In this document: piece after piece, positions 23,160 through 36,479 of the stretch
Position numbering within the stretch: the stretch's first letter is position 1
Layout: every line of letters starts with the position of its first letter
Assembly (NCBI GenBank): GCA_007258455.2
Contig: VDFB02193867.1
Span: forward strand, 566,831,742 to 566,895,741
Length of the DNA stretch: 64,000 bases
Source of the DNA: Sequoia sempervirens
Taxonomy: Eukaryota; Streptophyta; Pinopsida; Cupressales; Cupressaceae
Reading direction: 5' to 3'
The notes under the pieces: model-generated
Told to the model about the DNA's origin: nothing
What the model saw: only the letters and a program-made list of their open reading frames with translations
The model's database searches: none
Program-made: the position numbers and the translations under genes

Positions 23160-24179
23160 CAACCAATTTGAATACTTAATTGCATCCAAATCATTACATT
23201 TAGACATAATATCATCATACATATCTTAGATTGAGTGAACCACCTAGATTTTGAGTATGGGATCTATCTCTTTTCATTAGGTGAAAGATCCTAATTGAGT
23301 AAAAGAGTTATGGCATTCTATCCACCCAAAAATCTATGGTTTAATTTATATAGTAAAATGCAAATATGTTTATAGAACAAAAATGTATTCTTATGATTCA
23401 TTGATCATTCAAACATGATTACATATAAGAAGAACAACTAACCAAATAAACATAACAAAAAAATACCTAAAAAAGAGTAATGAAGTTTCCAACTGTAAGT
23501 CTGTTGGAGCACAGATATCACTCTATAATAGAACAGGATAGCTATTGGAAGTTCCCAACAACCTCTTCAGGGCCCAAACCACACGACCAATGGTCTAAAT
23601 TGGATAAAGCCTCAAGGTATCATCTCCAATCTTCTTTTTGGAAATGGTTCTTAGAGTGGATAAGATCTATTATGAATTTTCATGGAAAATATGATAGAAA
23701 TAGTCCATTTAAAACTGATAGGAAAATTCAATTATGTTTCTACATGCATACATTGTATATCTTCTCTAACATAATTGACAACTTAACATAGCATGAGAGT
23801 GGATGTAGCATCAATATTGGAAGGAGGCTAGAAGTATGAGGAACAATAGCTTGAGTAGAAGATCCTAGAAAACTTGTTGAATGTCAATTGAGCATTTTTC
23901 AAAGAAGATCTCTCTACAAAATGAAATATTCTTGTGTTTATAAAGTGTGTGCTAAAGGGGTTGATCTTGAAAGTTATTTGATTTGAAGGAGGTCCTAGAA
24001 ATAAAATTTGACAATTGAGGAAGAGAATGGATACTTGAAGTACAAAGATATGTGTAAGCAATCAGGAATGTAGTCATTGAAAGAGAAAGGACTACGTTAA
24101 AAGTGAACATACCTGTACATATTGTTTAACTAAGAAGAAGTTTAGCATTTGAAGTGGTTGATGTCGAAAGTTTCAATAG
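23160..24179. other. Probable LTR A remainder and Helitron 3' flank
   Basis: The first 100 bp or so resemble the end part of the palindrome-family LTR and probably continue LTR A. An open frame at 23480-23791 (103 codons) has no motif. The 3' end of the Helitron should lie in this stretch, but I could not pick out a convincing CTRR end with hairpin. Confidence 0.35.
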
Positions 24180-26013
24180 TAGACCTTCACCACTAATCCT
24201 ACATGCAACATATGGGCTTTGTTGAATGCGTTTGTATCTTTCAAAAGTGAATGTAGGGTGGATATGAAGGCTAGAAAGCTAAGTGACTCTAGAAATTGCT
24301 GTGAAAGTCAAGCCTTAACAGTCAATGTTGCCAATGTCAATGGTGCCATCTGAAGTGTAAGCCCCTATGATTTGTGGATGGTTAAGGCCCATGCCATTTT
24401 AAGAGGGATTTGGCATCGACCACCATGACTAATCAGGGTAATAGGGACATCTTTGGGATTTTTTTTATCCTAGGAAGGCCCAATGTAATTTTTGAATCAA
24501 ACAATAACAAACAAGGGGAGTTGGGGTAGTTTTTTGCTCTCCTTGTAGAGATTTTTTTTACTATTCCAAGAGCTCCATTAACAAGGATAGTATTAGTCCA
24601 CATATTACATGATTGCATAACATTTTGGTTGACATAAATTAGAATCTTAGGTTGGAGTTGTTCAACATTTTGGTTTTCGTTGAAAGAGCTCCCTATTTAC
24701 TTAGCAGTGGCAATGGCAATAGGTTGCGCTAGAGACAAAAACATACACTTATTATGGAATGAAACCTTTTCATTAGTTGCATAAACATGCATAGATGATA
24801 AGAAATTAGTTTGTTCTATAGATAATACTGTCGAGCTTGACCTTGACATTAGCAGTTTCCAATCTACAATTTAGTAGCTTTAGCCTTTCTTAAATTGCAC
24901 AAGAGATCACTAAATAGAAGTTGAGTGGGATCCTCTCCAGCTTGATGAAATATTTTTTTTGGTGTAAAAATAGTTTGGAAGATCTACCATAGTGTCCCCA
25001 TGTAGGAAGTAGAATAGTACATTGGAATGTCTTTGACCAATGGTAGCTGGCCGAGGTCTCCAAAGAGCAAGATTGAGTGGCCTCCAAAAGGGCTATGGTT
25101 GTTTGTTGGGAAAGCTTTGTGTAATCAAAATTCAATGCAATCAAGCAACTTTGGACCAATGAAGCTCATTTCATCTATTAAAATGTAGCGAAAAAAGTGC
25201 ATTCTCTCTTGGAAGGTTGCTATTTTTTGGCCTTGCAAAGGAGCCAACTCTTTGATGGGATTGTGTAGTGTAGAATGAATTGTCGATGCTCCAATGTTGA
25301 ATGTTGCAACACTTGTTTATGCAAGAAGTAATAGTCATGTTTTCTTGTTTAGAGCAAAGAAATTTAGTGTAGACCTAATTTGTTTAATTAGGCGTGACTT
25401 TCCAGTTCTTGTAGTTCCTTGAACTATTATTTTGAGCGGTGGCTGGTAAGTGGTGGAGGATAGGTGTGACAACACTAAATCCAGTGTTTTCTTTTGTTCC
25501 AATGAAAGGGTGTGTTGGGTATTTACAAAGGATGGAAGGGGGACTACATATATTGTACGGTTAGAGTCTATGAAGTTGGATGCTTGAGTGAGTTCTATTG
25601 GATTTATGGAATGAGTACTCCAATGATGGTTAAGGTCTAATTCACAGTTGCCTAGCATGTCAAGTGCATCTAGCTAGAGCAGATGGCTTGGGTGAACACT
25701 TGACAAGACTTGCCATTCAGATTGGTTGCAATGATGTGGGGGTTCTGCATTGTTTGAAAGAGAGTTAGGTTCTATATTGGAGGCCATATTTGGTTGATTG
25801 CAGTAAACATGCCACAGAGGGTAAGTGCATGCTAGCTTCTCCCACTATGTGAAAATTTGAGTTGGTGACAAACCAAGCTTAATTGCAATGTTATGAAAAG
25901 GTTTGTAAAGAACTAGTTCACTCCAACAAAAGTCCTATAAACTTGAGTCATCCTTGGGAGGAATGCTTGTGAAGCAGGGGGAGACTCGAACAATTTCTCT
26001 GGGCTGATGCAAG
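24180..26013 (-). pseudogene. Helitron helicase (Pif1-like), separated from its Rep part
   Basis: Translated on the minus strand: REIVRVSPCFTSIPP-type junction near 25990, LDLVLSHL, Walker A GTTRTGKS (25418-25395), Walker B DEMSFIGP (25175-25152), FGGHSILLFGDLGQLP near 25100, LVNGALGIVK near 24570, and GLTFTAISRVT (24315-24281) followed by FERYKRIQQSP. This is the order of the superfamily 1 Pif1-like helicase of plant Helitrons. Walker A has Arg where Gly or Ala is usual. At least four stops or shifts break the frame. The upstream Rep part is 16 kb away at 42113-44700. Confidence 0.85.
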
Positions 26014-26021
26014 TTGGGTAC
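26014..26021. repeat. Candidate target duplication, left (TTGGGTAC)
   Basis: Same 8-mer as 42113-42120. On the minus strand both copies fall in the same codon phase of the Helitron gene (CGA GTA CCC before the break, GTA CCC AAC after it). Confidence 0.6.
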
Positions 26022-27389
26022 ACAAAAAGCTCAAAAAGTGGAAGTGTTTTTGCTGTTTTTTAGAATTTTTCACACTTGTACTGAAAATTTGAGCCACTTA
26101 CACAATGAATCTTGAAAAAAGTCAATAATATGAAATTTATCATTTTTAATCTAGTTTCCAAATATGTAAATTATTAAAATACCTAGATTATAGAAATTAA
26201 ATTTTGATAGGGATCTATAAAAACCACTTTTTAAAAGTTGTTTTTTTACAATACCAAGCACGTGTACGGACAACACTTTTTGATCCAAATAAAATTATTT
26301 TGCTAATTATTTTTGGGAAAAGATAGCTAACAACATGAAGTTTTGTCTGGAATTTTTTTTCTGTAATTTTTGGTTGAATTTTTTTTGTTTTAATTAAGGT
26401 TTTATTGGCCTTAATTGTTGTTTTTAAAAATCAACATGTACAGACAACATAATTGGACCTAAACTAAACATTTTTTTACTCTTTTTTCTTTTCATTGTGT
26501 AGAGAATTCTCTGACGTTTGATGCAATATAATTTATTTTGCAAAAAACTTAACCAAAAAAAAGTTATTATAAAACAAAAAAATCCTAATATTTCAAGTTT
26601 AAGGGCTAGTTTTCTTATAAATTAATTAAAAAATAGCAAACATAATCCAATATTAATAAAAATTATATACTTGGAAAGTAGACATCATGTTCTCTAATGG
26701 GTTTTAATTTTATAGATTGATTCAAAAAAGAAGTTCATCAGCCATGTTGTCAAAGTTGGACATTCTTCTTCAATCCACCTTAGTTTTTAAGTTGCAGATC
26801 AAAGGCTAAGGCTCGGATTGCCAAGCCTTTCCCAAGCTTAAAACAAGGGCTGGATGTGGTGTGGGAATTCAACTTTTAAATAATGCGTATACGTGTTATT
26901 TAAATGAAACGCGTACGTGTTTCATAACACATACACGTTCTCTATTTACCCATTGGGTAAAGGTAACATGTACACATTCCTGGAACATAACATGTACACT
27001 TTTCTAATATAGCCGCTTTTCCCTAATTTAAAAAATACTAGTAAAAAATGATTTTCCTGCAACATTCTTTTTCTACAGTATAGTCTGAAAGTGTCATTTT
27101 CTGTGTTTTTTATTGCAAATTTGTCTTGTGCAGGGAATATTCTATTCAAATTGATGGAAGAGACAAAGTGTAGGTTGAATTTTCTGAAGTGGAATCAAGT
27201 ACAAGAACTTTTTAGAAGATTTGGAAAAAGAGAATTTTTGGATGTACTCATGATGTTTTTGTACTTCAGAGTTTAAAGAAAAAATGATCTTCATAGTACA
27301 TAGTTTAATTTGAATATTTAAAGGAGGTGGCAATTTGAAAATAGGTTTTTTGAATTATTTTTTTTATCATAAAAAATGGTTTGGTAACC
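26022..27389. other. Left arm of the 16-kb insertion, non-coding
   Basis: Very AT-rich with no supportable gene. It contains ACGTGTACGGACAACAC (about 26261) and ATGTACAGACAACAT (about 26434), and a cluster with GTATACGTGTT, CGTACGTGTTT and ACATACACGTT between 26886 and 26940. It may be the subterminal repeat region bound by the transposase. Confidence 0.4.
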
Positions 27390-30300
27390 ATGGGTCATAA
27401 GAAAAGACAAAAAAAAATATGTAGAAAGTTAATGACACCCGAAGAAATTTAAGAAAATAAAGATAAGGAGGCAAAAAGACAAAGGGAAAGGAGAGAAAGG
27501 ATTCATCAAATGAAATATTTGGAAGCATCTAGTTCCAAGAATTCTCAAGAGGAAGCCATGATTGATGAAATGAATGTAGATGATGCAAATGTGGAGATGG
27601 TGAATATGGAAGAAAATGCAATTCCAGAGACAAACCCAACTATGCCTTCAACTTCAACTTTGAATGATATGCAAACAACTTCGGGTATGTCTTCAAATCC
27701 ACCTCCCAATGAGATGGAAAATGCACCTATTCAAACAACCTATCCAAGTATGTGTTCAAACGTAAGTTTTGATAATATTGATATTGTTTGTTTAGATGAA
27801 GCTAGATACACCATTGATGAGATCAATAATATTAGGGTTGAAACAATGTAGAAATTAAAAAATGATGAAATTGTATCTTATGAGAATGCAAATGAGAATG
27901 AAATCCCTAATATTGATGAAAATGAGAATGAAATCCCTCATATTGATGAAAATGAGAATGAAATCCCTTTTACATTTGAGAATGAAACTCCTTCTATGGA
28001 TGAAGGTGAAAATGTTTTTTTACAATTGAAACAGATGTGTTAGATAACTTGCGTGGTAAAGTTTCTTTGAGAAAAATTAGAAATTATGGAAATTATAAAA
28101 TGTTTTTTTGTAGAAAGAAATTAGAATTCCAATGTCAACTCATGGTGCAATTGATGAGAATGTTGAAAATGAGAAAAGTAATGAAAAAATTAGGTGTTTT
28201 TGTAAAATAAAAAAATAAATATGATTTAGTAGAACAAGTCATATCTAGTGTTGCTAATTTTCTATTGATGTTATTGGTAAGAAAATTTGATCGAAAGATA
28301 AGAATGTGGCTCGTCATGCAATAACAACTGCTCTAGTTGATAAAACAACTTCAAATAAAAGAATGTTAAGTAAGATTAGTAAATGTGTAAATGTAAATCC
28401 TAGAACTTTGATAAGAGCTGCTAAAAGAAGAGAAAGTATTAAAAAGATCCTATTAATCAATGTTGGAGTTTTAGTGGTAGATTCCCAAGATAAAACATGA
28501 AATTAACTAATGAAATTAAATCTTTAATCGATAATTTTTGGCATGATAATACAAGAGTATCACCTAGTGTTAAAGATTTCTTAAAATTAAGGGTGGGTTC
28601 CAAAATTCGTGAACCTCATCCAAAGCATCTCTTAGATATGACTCAAATTGAAATATATTAAAAAAATTAGATGTTTCAATCTTACCATTGAATATTAACA
28701 TAAGTCAAAGATCATTCGAAAAGTGTAAACCTTAGTATGTTAGAATTAATAAGCAATGAATCTCTTATTGTTGTAAGACTCATGTAAAATTGTGTTATTA
28801 TTATGATATATTTTGATATATACGATGCACTTTGCATGCTAACCAAATTATGCAGGACATTTGTGGCAATAATATGCCACCTGAAAGAATCAAATATTTT
28901 ATAGTAGGTTTTTTTTGTGATCCCTCTTTAAATGGAAACTCATTTTTTTTAAAAGCATACATTTCTGGAGAATGCAATAGATGTGGTAACTTTTCGTTAT
29001 TAGGAGAATGTATGCATGAAAGTAGTTTAGATGAATTTGGACAACAGTTAGTGGATGCAAAAAAAATTAAAAATGTTGAGTATTTTTTAAAAGATGGAAA
29101 AACTAGAAAACATGTTGACCTAATTGTGGAAAAAGTTAGTGTGCATGCTTTTATTAATGAATTTAAAGATAAGTTTTTACCTAAATATGTTCAACACTCT
29201 CATAATGCTCATTGGCTTGATAATCAATTTCATTTATGTAAAAACACATTCCCAATTGGAACTATATTGTCAGTTGTTGATTTTGTTGAAAATTATACTC
29301 TTGCTCCACAAGAAGAAATTCAATCATAGTATTATAATTCAATGCAAGAAGCTATATTTGTTCACATCGTCTATAGACATGTAGAAGATAGTACAAAAGA
29401 TAATAGAATTTTTTTTGAGAGAGTACCATTTTTATGTAAGTGATAATCGATTACATTCATCTAAGTTTGTACAATATTGTTTTCATATATTTTATAAAAA
29501 ATTAAAAGAGAGAGGAATTCAAATGCTAGAACATCTCATATGGTCAGATAATTGCATGGATCAATTCAAAAATGCTAGAATTTTTTATTGGTTATGTAGA
29601 GTTCATAATGAAAATAATATCCAACACATATGGAGTTTTTTTTAAGCTAGTCATGGTAAGGGAGAACATGATGGAGCAAGTGCATGTGTGAAAAGAGCTC
29701 TTGCTAGAGAGCAACTAAAATTTGAGGATGATGCAAAATTTAGAGATGCACGTCCAATTGTAGATTGGTGCAATTTATCAAATTATCTACAAGAACAAGT
29801 GAGCTCAATAATTCAATGCTTCTTTTGGTTAGTTGAAGAAAATTGATACTTTTTCTCAACAAGATTGTGAAATAATTAATGGATCTGTAAAATGGCATTC
29901 ATGTAAGAGTTCGAATGCAAACACATGGACAATATGGAAAAGGGAGTTGGCATGATTTTGTCAATTTTGTATTGCAGGTGATTGGGAGGCATGTGAAAAT
30001 ATGGAATGGGTCGAACAATGGCAACAAAGAGCCTTAATGCCTACATTGACACATTTTCAACATGGAATGAAAATTGAACATAATCAAGTGCTCACATTAG
30101 CTGATTATGATCGTGTTTTGGATCTTGTACAAGAAGGTACATTATTTATTGAGTTGAATTTTGTATGTATGCATGTTTATATGTGAATTAAATATAAGCC
30201 ACTATTTATTTAATTTTTTATTTATTTTTGCAGGACATGTGTTTTTTGTTGTTGCACCTAAGGGGAATGAAGAGGAGACATATTACTAGTTGGCTAGATG

Positions 30301-30797
30301 TGTTGAGAGAAAACATAAGTTGGTACATCCTAGAGTGGATGATGACAACTTTGAGTATCCAACTAGTTTAGTGGTTGTTTTTAGCACATGGCTTCAAAAA
30401 TATTTGATGAGAAAGAATGGCTTGCCTGCATTTGAAGATTATGAAAGACACAAGAAGATTATACATTAGTCATATTTGATTTTGGAAACCAATATAAAAC
30501 TAGTTAGATATCAAGGGAAGCCTACTAATAAATTTTTATGGACACTTTCAATGGATGATCATGAGACAATTATAGATGCCTTAAAAAAAGAGAGGATGCA
30601 GATGGTACAACAGAGTAAATAAATATTGGTTAGTATATCTAGTTGTTTATATAGTTAATTGATATATACATTTGTATTTAATCATTTCCTAATTAAATTT
30701 TTATATCATTTTTGTTTTAGGTCTCCCAAAATTAGATGCTTTACAAAAAGAGAGAGGAGATACACATATATTACAATGGAATTCGAATCTAGAGATA
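27390..30797 (+). pseudogene. DDE-like transposase gene, spliced and mildly broken
   Basis: From ATG at 27390 the frame reads a basic N-terminus (MGHKKRQKK), then an acidic region with three 30-bp repeats encoding NENEIPxID (27888-27975). A conserved part follows: VGSKIREPHPKHLLDMTQ (28595-28650), TLHANQIMQDI (28829), GECNRCGNFSLLGECMHES, VVDFVENYTLAPQEEIQS (29272-29328), FYVSDNRLHSSKFVQYCF, LIWSDNCMDQFKNAR (29538-29580) and HGKGEHDGASACVKRAL (29655-29705). The two motif Asp residues (VVDF, WSDN) suit an RNase H-fold transposase. A zinc-like CQFCIAGDWEAC segment follows near 29960-29998. Introns are likely at 30138-30232 (GT...TTTTTGCAG) and before 30722. About eight stops or shifts. Similar proteins occur, from memory, in plants and animals as uncharacterised proteins. 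Confidence 0.65.
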
Positions 30798-30849
30798 GGT
30801 AACTATATAGAGTTCTAGATACATTTAATTGATAGTATAAATTCATTCT

Positions 30850-31935
30850 CTCAACTCCCCTTAATCCACCCTCTTGCATCCCTTCAAGTCATTCTATCAA
30901 CTCCCCTTAATCCACCCTCTTGCATCCCCTTAAGCCATCCTCTTACATCCCCATAATCCATAATCTTTCATCCCTTAAGTCACTCTCATAATTCCCCTTA
31001 AGCCATCCTCTTAGGGCCTGTTAAGCCATATCATAAGGTTCATGACATGCATCCCCTTAATTGACTATCTTGCATCCCTTTAATCCATTCTATCAACTCC
31101 TCTTAATGCAACCTCTTACATCCGTTCAAGTCATTCTATCAAGTCCCCTTAATCCACCCTCTTGCATCCCCTTAATCCTCTCTCTTACATCCCTTTAAGT
31201 CATTTTATCAATTCCCCTTAATCCACCCTCTTGCATCCCCTTAATCCACTATCTTGCATCCCTTTAATCCATTCTATCAACTCCCCTTAATCCACCCTCT
31301 TACATCCCTTCAATTCATGCTATCAAATCCCCTTAATCTACCCGCTTGCATTCCCTTAATCCACTCTCTTACGTCCCTTTGAGTCATTTTATCAACTCCC
31401 CTTAATCCACCCTCTTACATCCCCTTAATCCATCCTCTTAAAGGACTCTCATAATTCCCCTTAATCCACCCTCTTGCATCCCTTCGAGTCATTCTATCAA
31501 CTCCCCTTAATCCACCCTCTTGCATCCCCCTAAGCCATTCTCTTAAAGGACCCTTAAGTCATATCCTCTTACATCCCCATAATCTATAATCTTGCATCCC
31601 TTAAGCCACTCTCATAATTCCCCTTAAGCCATCCTCTTAGGACCTGTTAATCCATATCGTAAGGTTCATGGCACACATCCACTTAATCCACTATCTTACA
31701 TCCCTTTAATCCATTCTATCAACTCCCCTTAATCCACCCTCTTACATCCCCTTAAGCCATCCTCTTAAAGGACTCAAATAATTCTCATCAAGCCATCCTC
31801 TTAGGACCTGTTAAACCATATCCTAGGGTTCATGAGATGCATCCTCTTAAACCATCCTCTTAACTCTCCTTAAGGAATTCTCTTAAGACCCCCCTTAAGC
31901 TATATATCCTCTTAGGTCCCCTTAATCCATCCTAT
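30850..31935. repeat. TTAA-rich minisatellite, 1.1 kb
   Basis: About 25 units of 40-50 bp built on CTCCCCTTAATCCACCCTC, TTGCATCCCTTCAAG and TCATTCTATCAA. A longer variant, with a GGACCTGTTAAGCCATATC-like block and GGTTCATGACATGCATCC, recurs near 31014, 31640 and 31810, giving a higher-order pattern. The plus strand is C/T-rich and G-poor. It lies after the last good transposase exon and before a possible short exon at 32052, so it may sit in an intron. Confidence 0.9.
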
Positions 31936-32811
31936 GGCAAACATCTTTTGAATTTGTATGGAATTTACTATATACTATTCTTTTCTCGCATGAATTTTTT
32001 TCTTAAATGAATCATAAAAATTGTAGTTACTTACATTAATTATTTTTGTAGGTTCTCATCAAGTCGGTCTACAAAGTGATTGTTGAACTGAAAAATTATT
32101 TTATCAAGAGACTATGTAAATATCAATTTTCGGTCTTCACCTAAAAGTTGATAAGTTTTAATTGTATGTACATGCACATATATGTTTCAGCATATTATAT
32201 AGTTGTAATAAACATCTTGATATACATTACATATGTTTTTTTGATGTCACTTTTTAAATATCTTGTTCCAATTTTATAGATTATACATTTCATGTATTGT
32301 ATTTACCACATTTTATATAATTATTTAGTTGTATAGATTATACATTTTATACATACAAGGAGATATTTTTTTGTTTATTGATTCAAATATTTGCTATCTA
32401 ATTGGAAAATAGTTAAAATTACCTACCCTTAATTTATTATAAATATGATCTAAACTATTTAAGGAATTTTTGAATTTGTCACCTAACCATGTGATAAATT
32501 ATATATATTAAATTTGATTCTAGATAAGAATTTATATAGTCCATGTAATACTTGAAATTTAGATAGAATATAAATATAGATATGTATGAGTGCATATAAT
32601 CATGAAAATGAACATAACACGATATCATAATTGACTGCATATATAATCATCATATTAAAGTCAACTGATATAAATAAACACAAATATGATAATAACATGT
32701 TCAAAGTAAACCTAGAGATAGATAGTCCATAAAATCTATATGTCAAGTCCAACACATATATTTAAATAAAACTAGAGATCTATAGTCCATAAAATATAAA
32801 ACCATCTAACT

Positions 32812-34771
32812 TTTAGGATGATCGGTCAAATCAAGTCTCCTCTTTGTTCTATGTCGACTAGATGTACCTGCATCATGTTGTAAAAGAGTACAAGAAAATT
32901 GAAATTAGATTTAAATTTATTTAGAAATTTTGATATAATTAAACATATTTAAACTTGAAAATATAAACTCTTAGATAAAAATAAATTTAATTAAATATCT
33001 AGTAAATATAGTAAAAATTATTTCTAGTATGCATAAATTACCATATGATCATGTGAATTTTTAATTGGCATATTTTCTTCAACATGTAGCATAACTGTCA
33101 CTTGAGAAGATGCAAATGCCTAATCTACTATATCCTGCATATTCATATAAAACAAAAAAATGTGAAAACCTTGAATATATATATATTTAAGAGGTCCGTA
33201 AAAATTGTATAGGCTATTTAAAGTAAATTTTACAACCTTGAATGATATGACCTCATGATCACACACCTGAGATTGCCCATGCATAAATGTCGATGATGTC
33301 TCAGGTGCGCAGCCCACCATGGGTATCTCATGAAATTCCTACATATAGATATACAACATTTCATATAGATCATTGACACGTGTGCATGTAAATGAAACAA
33401 TTAAATTAGATCTATGATGTGTATTTAATTTAAACTTAACAAACTTTTGAAAGCATGCACCTGAGCTGATGATGTCTCAGGAGCGCTCACCATTGTAACT
33501 TGTGGTTGGTTAGTACTAGGTATTGTATGACCTCCCTGCATCTAGATATAATATATCAATTCACACATGTGTACAAATTAAAATTAAATTAGATATATAT
33601 CCACACATTATTTAATAATATTGGTTCAAGTACCTGTCCAAAAGGTGAGCCCAGATCTACAACACTCGACATATACACACGATGATAATATTGAGTTTCA
33701 GGCATCACATGATCATGTGTCTACACCAAACACTTATTGAATTAATATTATATTATATATATAATTTGATGTTATTATTTACATGAATTTTTCACATTTC
33801 AAACTTGAATTAAATTTAAGTTCAAAAGATGAACATACCTATGTAGGAAAATCTTCAGAATATAGTAAATTCAGGTATGACCTCGTCCTAGATGCATGTG
33901 CATTGCCTGAAGTGGATGTCTAAGTATCCCTATAGCCTGAGCCTCTGTGCTCTTTATTGGCCACTTCAGTGGTCGTGTGTGTAGTCTGCTTAGTGAGATG
34001 TCCTAAAAGTGAACTCAATTCTCCTAATGTCGATAGCATGGTCTATTGCTGAAATGCAGTGGGAACACCAAGAGAATGAGAATGAACAATAGGAGCAATT
34101 GGAGCATGTCACTGAGGATCGACACGTGCTCCTAGTCTATGTTGGGGCATGCCATGCCCAACTCCCTGAAATGACCTCATATCAAAATAGTTGGGCTTTT
34201 TACCCAACTCAAACTCGGCCCATAAATTTCTCAAAAAGTATAAGGGCACCTCACTGTTGCCATGTGGTGGATTATCAAACACCATCCACCATCTATCCCA
34301 AAAATGTGCAGCTACCTATGAGTGCCTACACCATAAAATTGAAAATCATTTTTTCATGGGTGGAATGGGTTGGTTTGTTTGGGGTTTAATAAAATATTGG
34401 CACATGGCTTGTTTGGTAATTTTCAAGTCACTGATTTCTTTATATGACAATCCATTCGCATAGAATTGTCTCCTCTCTTCTCTCCATTGATGGAACCTAA
34501 CTAGGTCCACATCAATAGATCAAACAAAATCGACAATAGTTTGCGTCGTAGATGCAAACTGTGCGAGATGGGGAGGGAATCTAGGCTCATTTTTTATGAG
34601 ATCTATATTTCCTTGAATGAAAATGAGGTTTTCTCAAATATTCTCTCTTAATTGATCTTCATCAACTGGAGTTGTGCTAGGGTCTTGTTCATGTGGTGGA
34701 TTCAGATGTACGAGATCTATAGGAATTTCTTTATTGGGCATAAAATCCTCTAAATTAAACATTGGATCCAT
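32812..34771 (-). pseudogene. Second gene of the 16-kb insertion, unrecognised, multi-exon
   Basis: ATG at 34771 starts MDPMFNLEDFMPNKEIPIDL. The frame continues with few stops to about 33850 (WREERRQFYANGLSYKEI near 34450; PPHGNSEVPLYFLRNLWAEF near 34230). Shorter exon-like blocks follow with plausible splice borders: MPETQYYHRVYMSS near 33700, VSAPETSSAQ near 33480, VGCAPETSSTFMHGQSQ near 33300, and a final TSSRHRTKRRLDLTDHP exon near 32860 that ends at TAG (32814). Two exons encode nearly the same APETSS segment, which suggests exon duplication. I know no family for it. It is convergent with the transposase gene, as an accessory transposon protein could be. Confidence 0.4.
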
Positions 34772-35037
34772 GTAAGCAATGATATGGCAACTACATGCTA
34801 AAAAATTAAAAAATATATATCAACAAACTAATTAAATAATGCACACAATTTGAAAGTTATTTAAAAATCACATTGAACATGTACAAATTCAAAATATATC
34901 TCATTTTAAGACCATTTTATTTATAACATTATAAAATGCATAACATTAAAAATTCATAGCATGTACACACATTAAATTGAGTTCAGTGTGGGGTTGTTAA
35001 TATGAAGGGTAGAAATGAAATTATGGGGTTTTATTAA

Positions 35038-35900
35038 AATTTATTTAATCTCATTCATTATTTTCAAATAATACTAAAAATAAGAATGAAAAATCAATAG
35101 AAGACATTGAAAGGGACACATAGATATATGCTAGTGACCTAATTGCAATGTACAAAATATAAAAAAAGATGAGTGACCAAGCTCTATTCACCAAATTGAT
35201 CCCCTTAAGAAATGTCAAATTCCCCCTTAAGACATTGATTTACGATTTAGGGTGGTAGGATGGCTTAAAGGGATCTATGTGTAGTAAGGTCCTAGCACAA
35301 AATGGTCCATGGCTTAAGCGAATAAAATTTGGCGGAGTTGCCTAAGGCAACCAAATTTCATTTTAAGGTCCTACAACAAAATGAATAGATGTATTAATCA
35401 AGTATGACATAGAATTTAATTAAATATGAGGACATAAATTGATTTATCTAAAGTTTCAAATTTCATGACAAGAGACACAAGATCTCTATAGTGAGACAAA
35501 GTAGTTAAGAAGAAATTATAATTTTAACACTAACATTAAAATTTATAATATCATTCATTTTTTTCAAAAATACTAAAGATAAGAATGAAAAATTAATAGA
35601 ATACATTCAAAGGGACACATATATATATGCTAGTGACCTAATTGCAATGTACAAAATAAACAAAGATGAGTTTGAGCTCTATTCACCAAATTTTGAGAAC
35701 TTCTTTTCTCCCCTTAAGAAATGTTATATTAGGACCCCTTAAGACATTGATTTATGATTTAGGGTGATAAGATGGCTTGAGGGGATCTATGTCTAGTAAG
35801 GTGGACTAGGACAAAATGTTCCGTGGATTAAGGGAATAAAATTTGGTGGAGTTGCCTAAGGCAACCAAATTTCATTTTAAGGTCCTACAACAAAATGAAT
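35038..35900. repeat. Two direct repeats of about 350 bp, offset about 500 bp
   Basis: 35038-35387 and 35540-35900 share the same order of blocks: TCATTCATTATTTTC-like start, AAAGGGACACATA, CCCCTTAAGAAATG, GACATTGATTTA, and the end CAACCAAATTTCATTTTAAGG. They are separated by about 150 bp of unique sequence. Confidence 0.85.
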
Positions 35901-35905
35901 GCTAA

Positions 35906-35932
35906 ATTAGGGTTTAGGGTTTAGATTTAGGG
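35906..35932 (+). repeat. Short TTTAGGG telomere-like run
   Basis: Three to four adjacent units of TTAGGGTTTAGGGTTTAGA type directly after the 350-bp repeat. Too short to be more than an interstitial patch. Confidence 0.6.
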
Positions 35933-36479
35933 ATTTGATGACATAAAAACATATAAAAGAAACATGAATAAATGTTTACAAGTAAATGAGAAACCCTACC
36001 ACCTAAACTTAGTGCTTTGAATAAAATATGTGACATTCTAGGAATAGCTTCAATATATCAACAATTAGGAATTTTAGATTTCAATTATAAGTTGTTTAGT
36101 TATGATGTATTTTGAACCTATTTGGACATTTAAGCACTCTTGGATCATTTAAAAAGGAAGAGGGGATCTAAAGTGATTTAGACCCAATTTTTTTTCTAAT
36201 CATATATTTTTTGAATATTTATATAAATTCTAGATGTGCATGGGTTTTCAAAAAAGAACCTAACTGCCACTAAGTGAGGAATCAATTGATCAATTCAATA
36301 AATAAATAATCTTAGAAAATAAACCTTTGGTTATAGAATTGACTTGAATTTATGAATCATCTATCAAGTCTCTCAAAAAACGTAATTTGAATTTTCCAAA
36401 TTGAAATGTTCATGCTACAAGTTAGCTTTCATACACTAGTTTAGAGAAAGTACAACATTTAGTTTTCCTAATCTAGAAC

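Noticed and set aside
24180..26013. Host Pif1 helicase gene
   Set aside because: The junction segment and the DEMSFIGP and GLTFTAISRVT signatures, together with Rep and RPA on the same strand, fit a Helitron better.
30850..31935. CRISPR-like array
   Set aside because: Units are contiguous and variable, with no constant repeat and unique spacers, in a plant transposon context.
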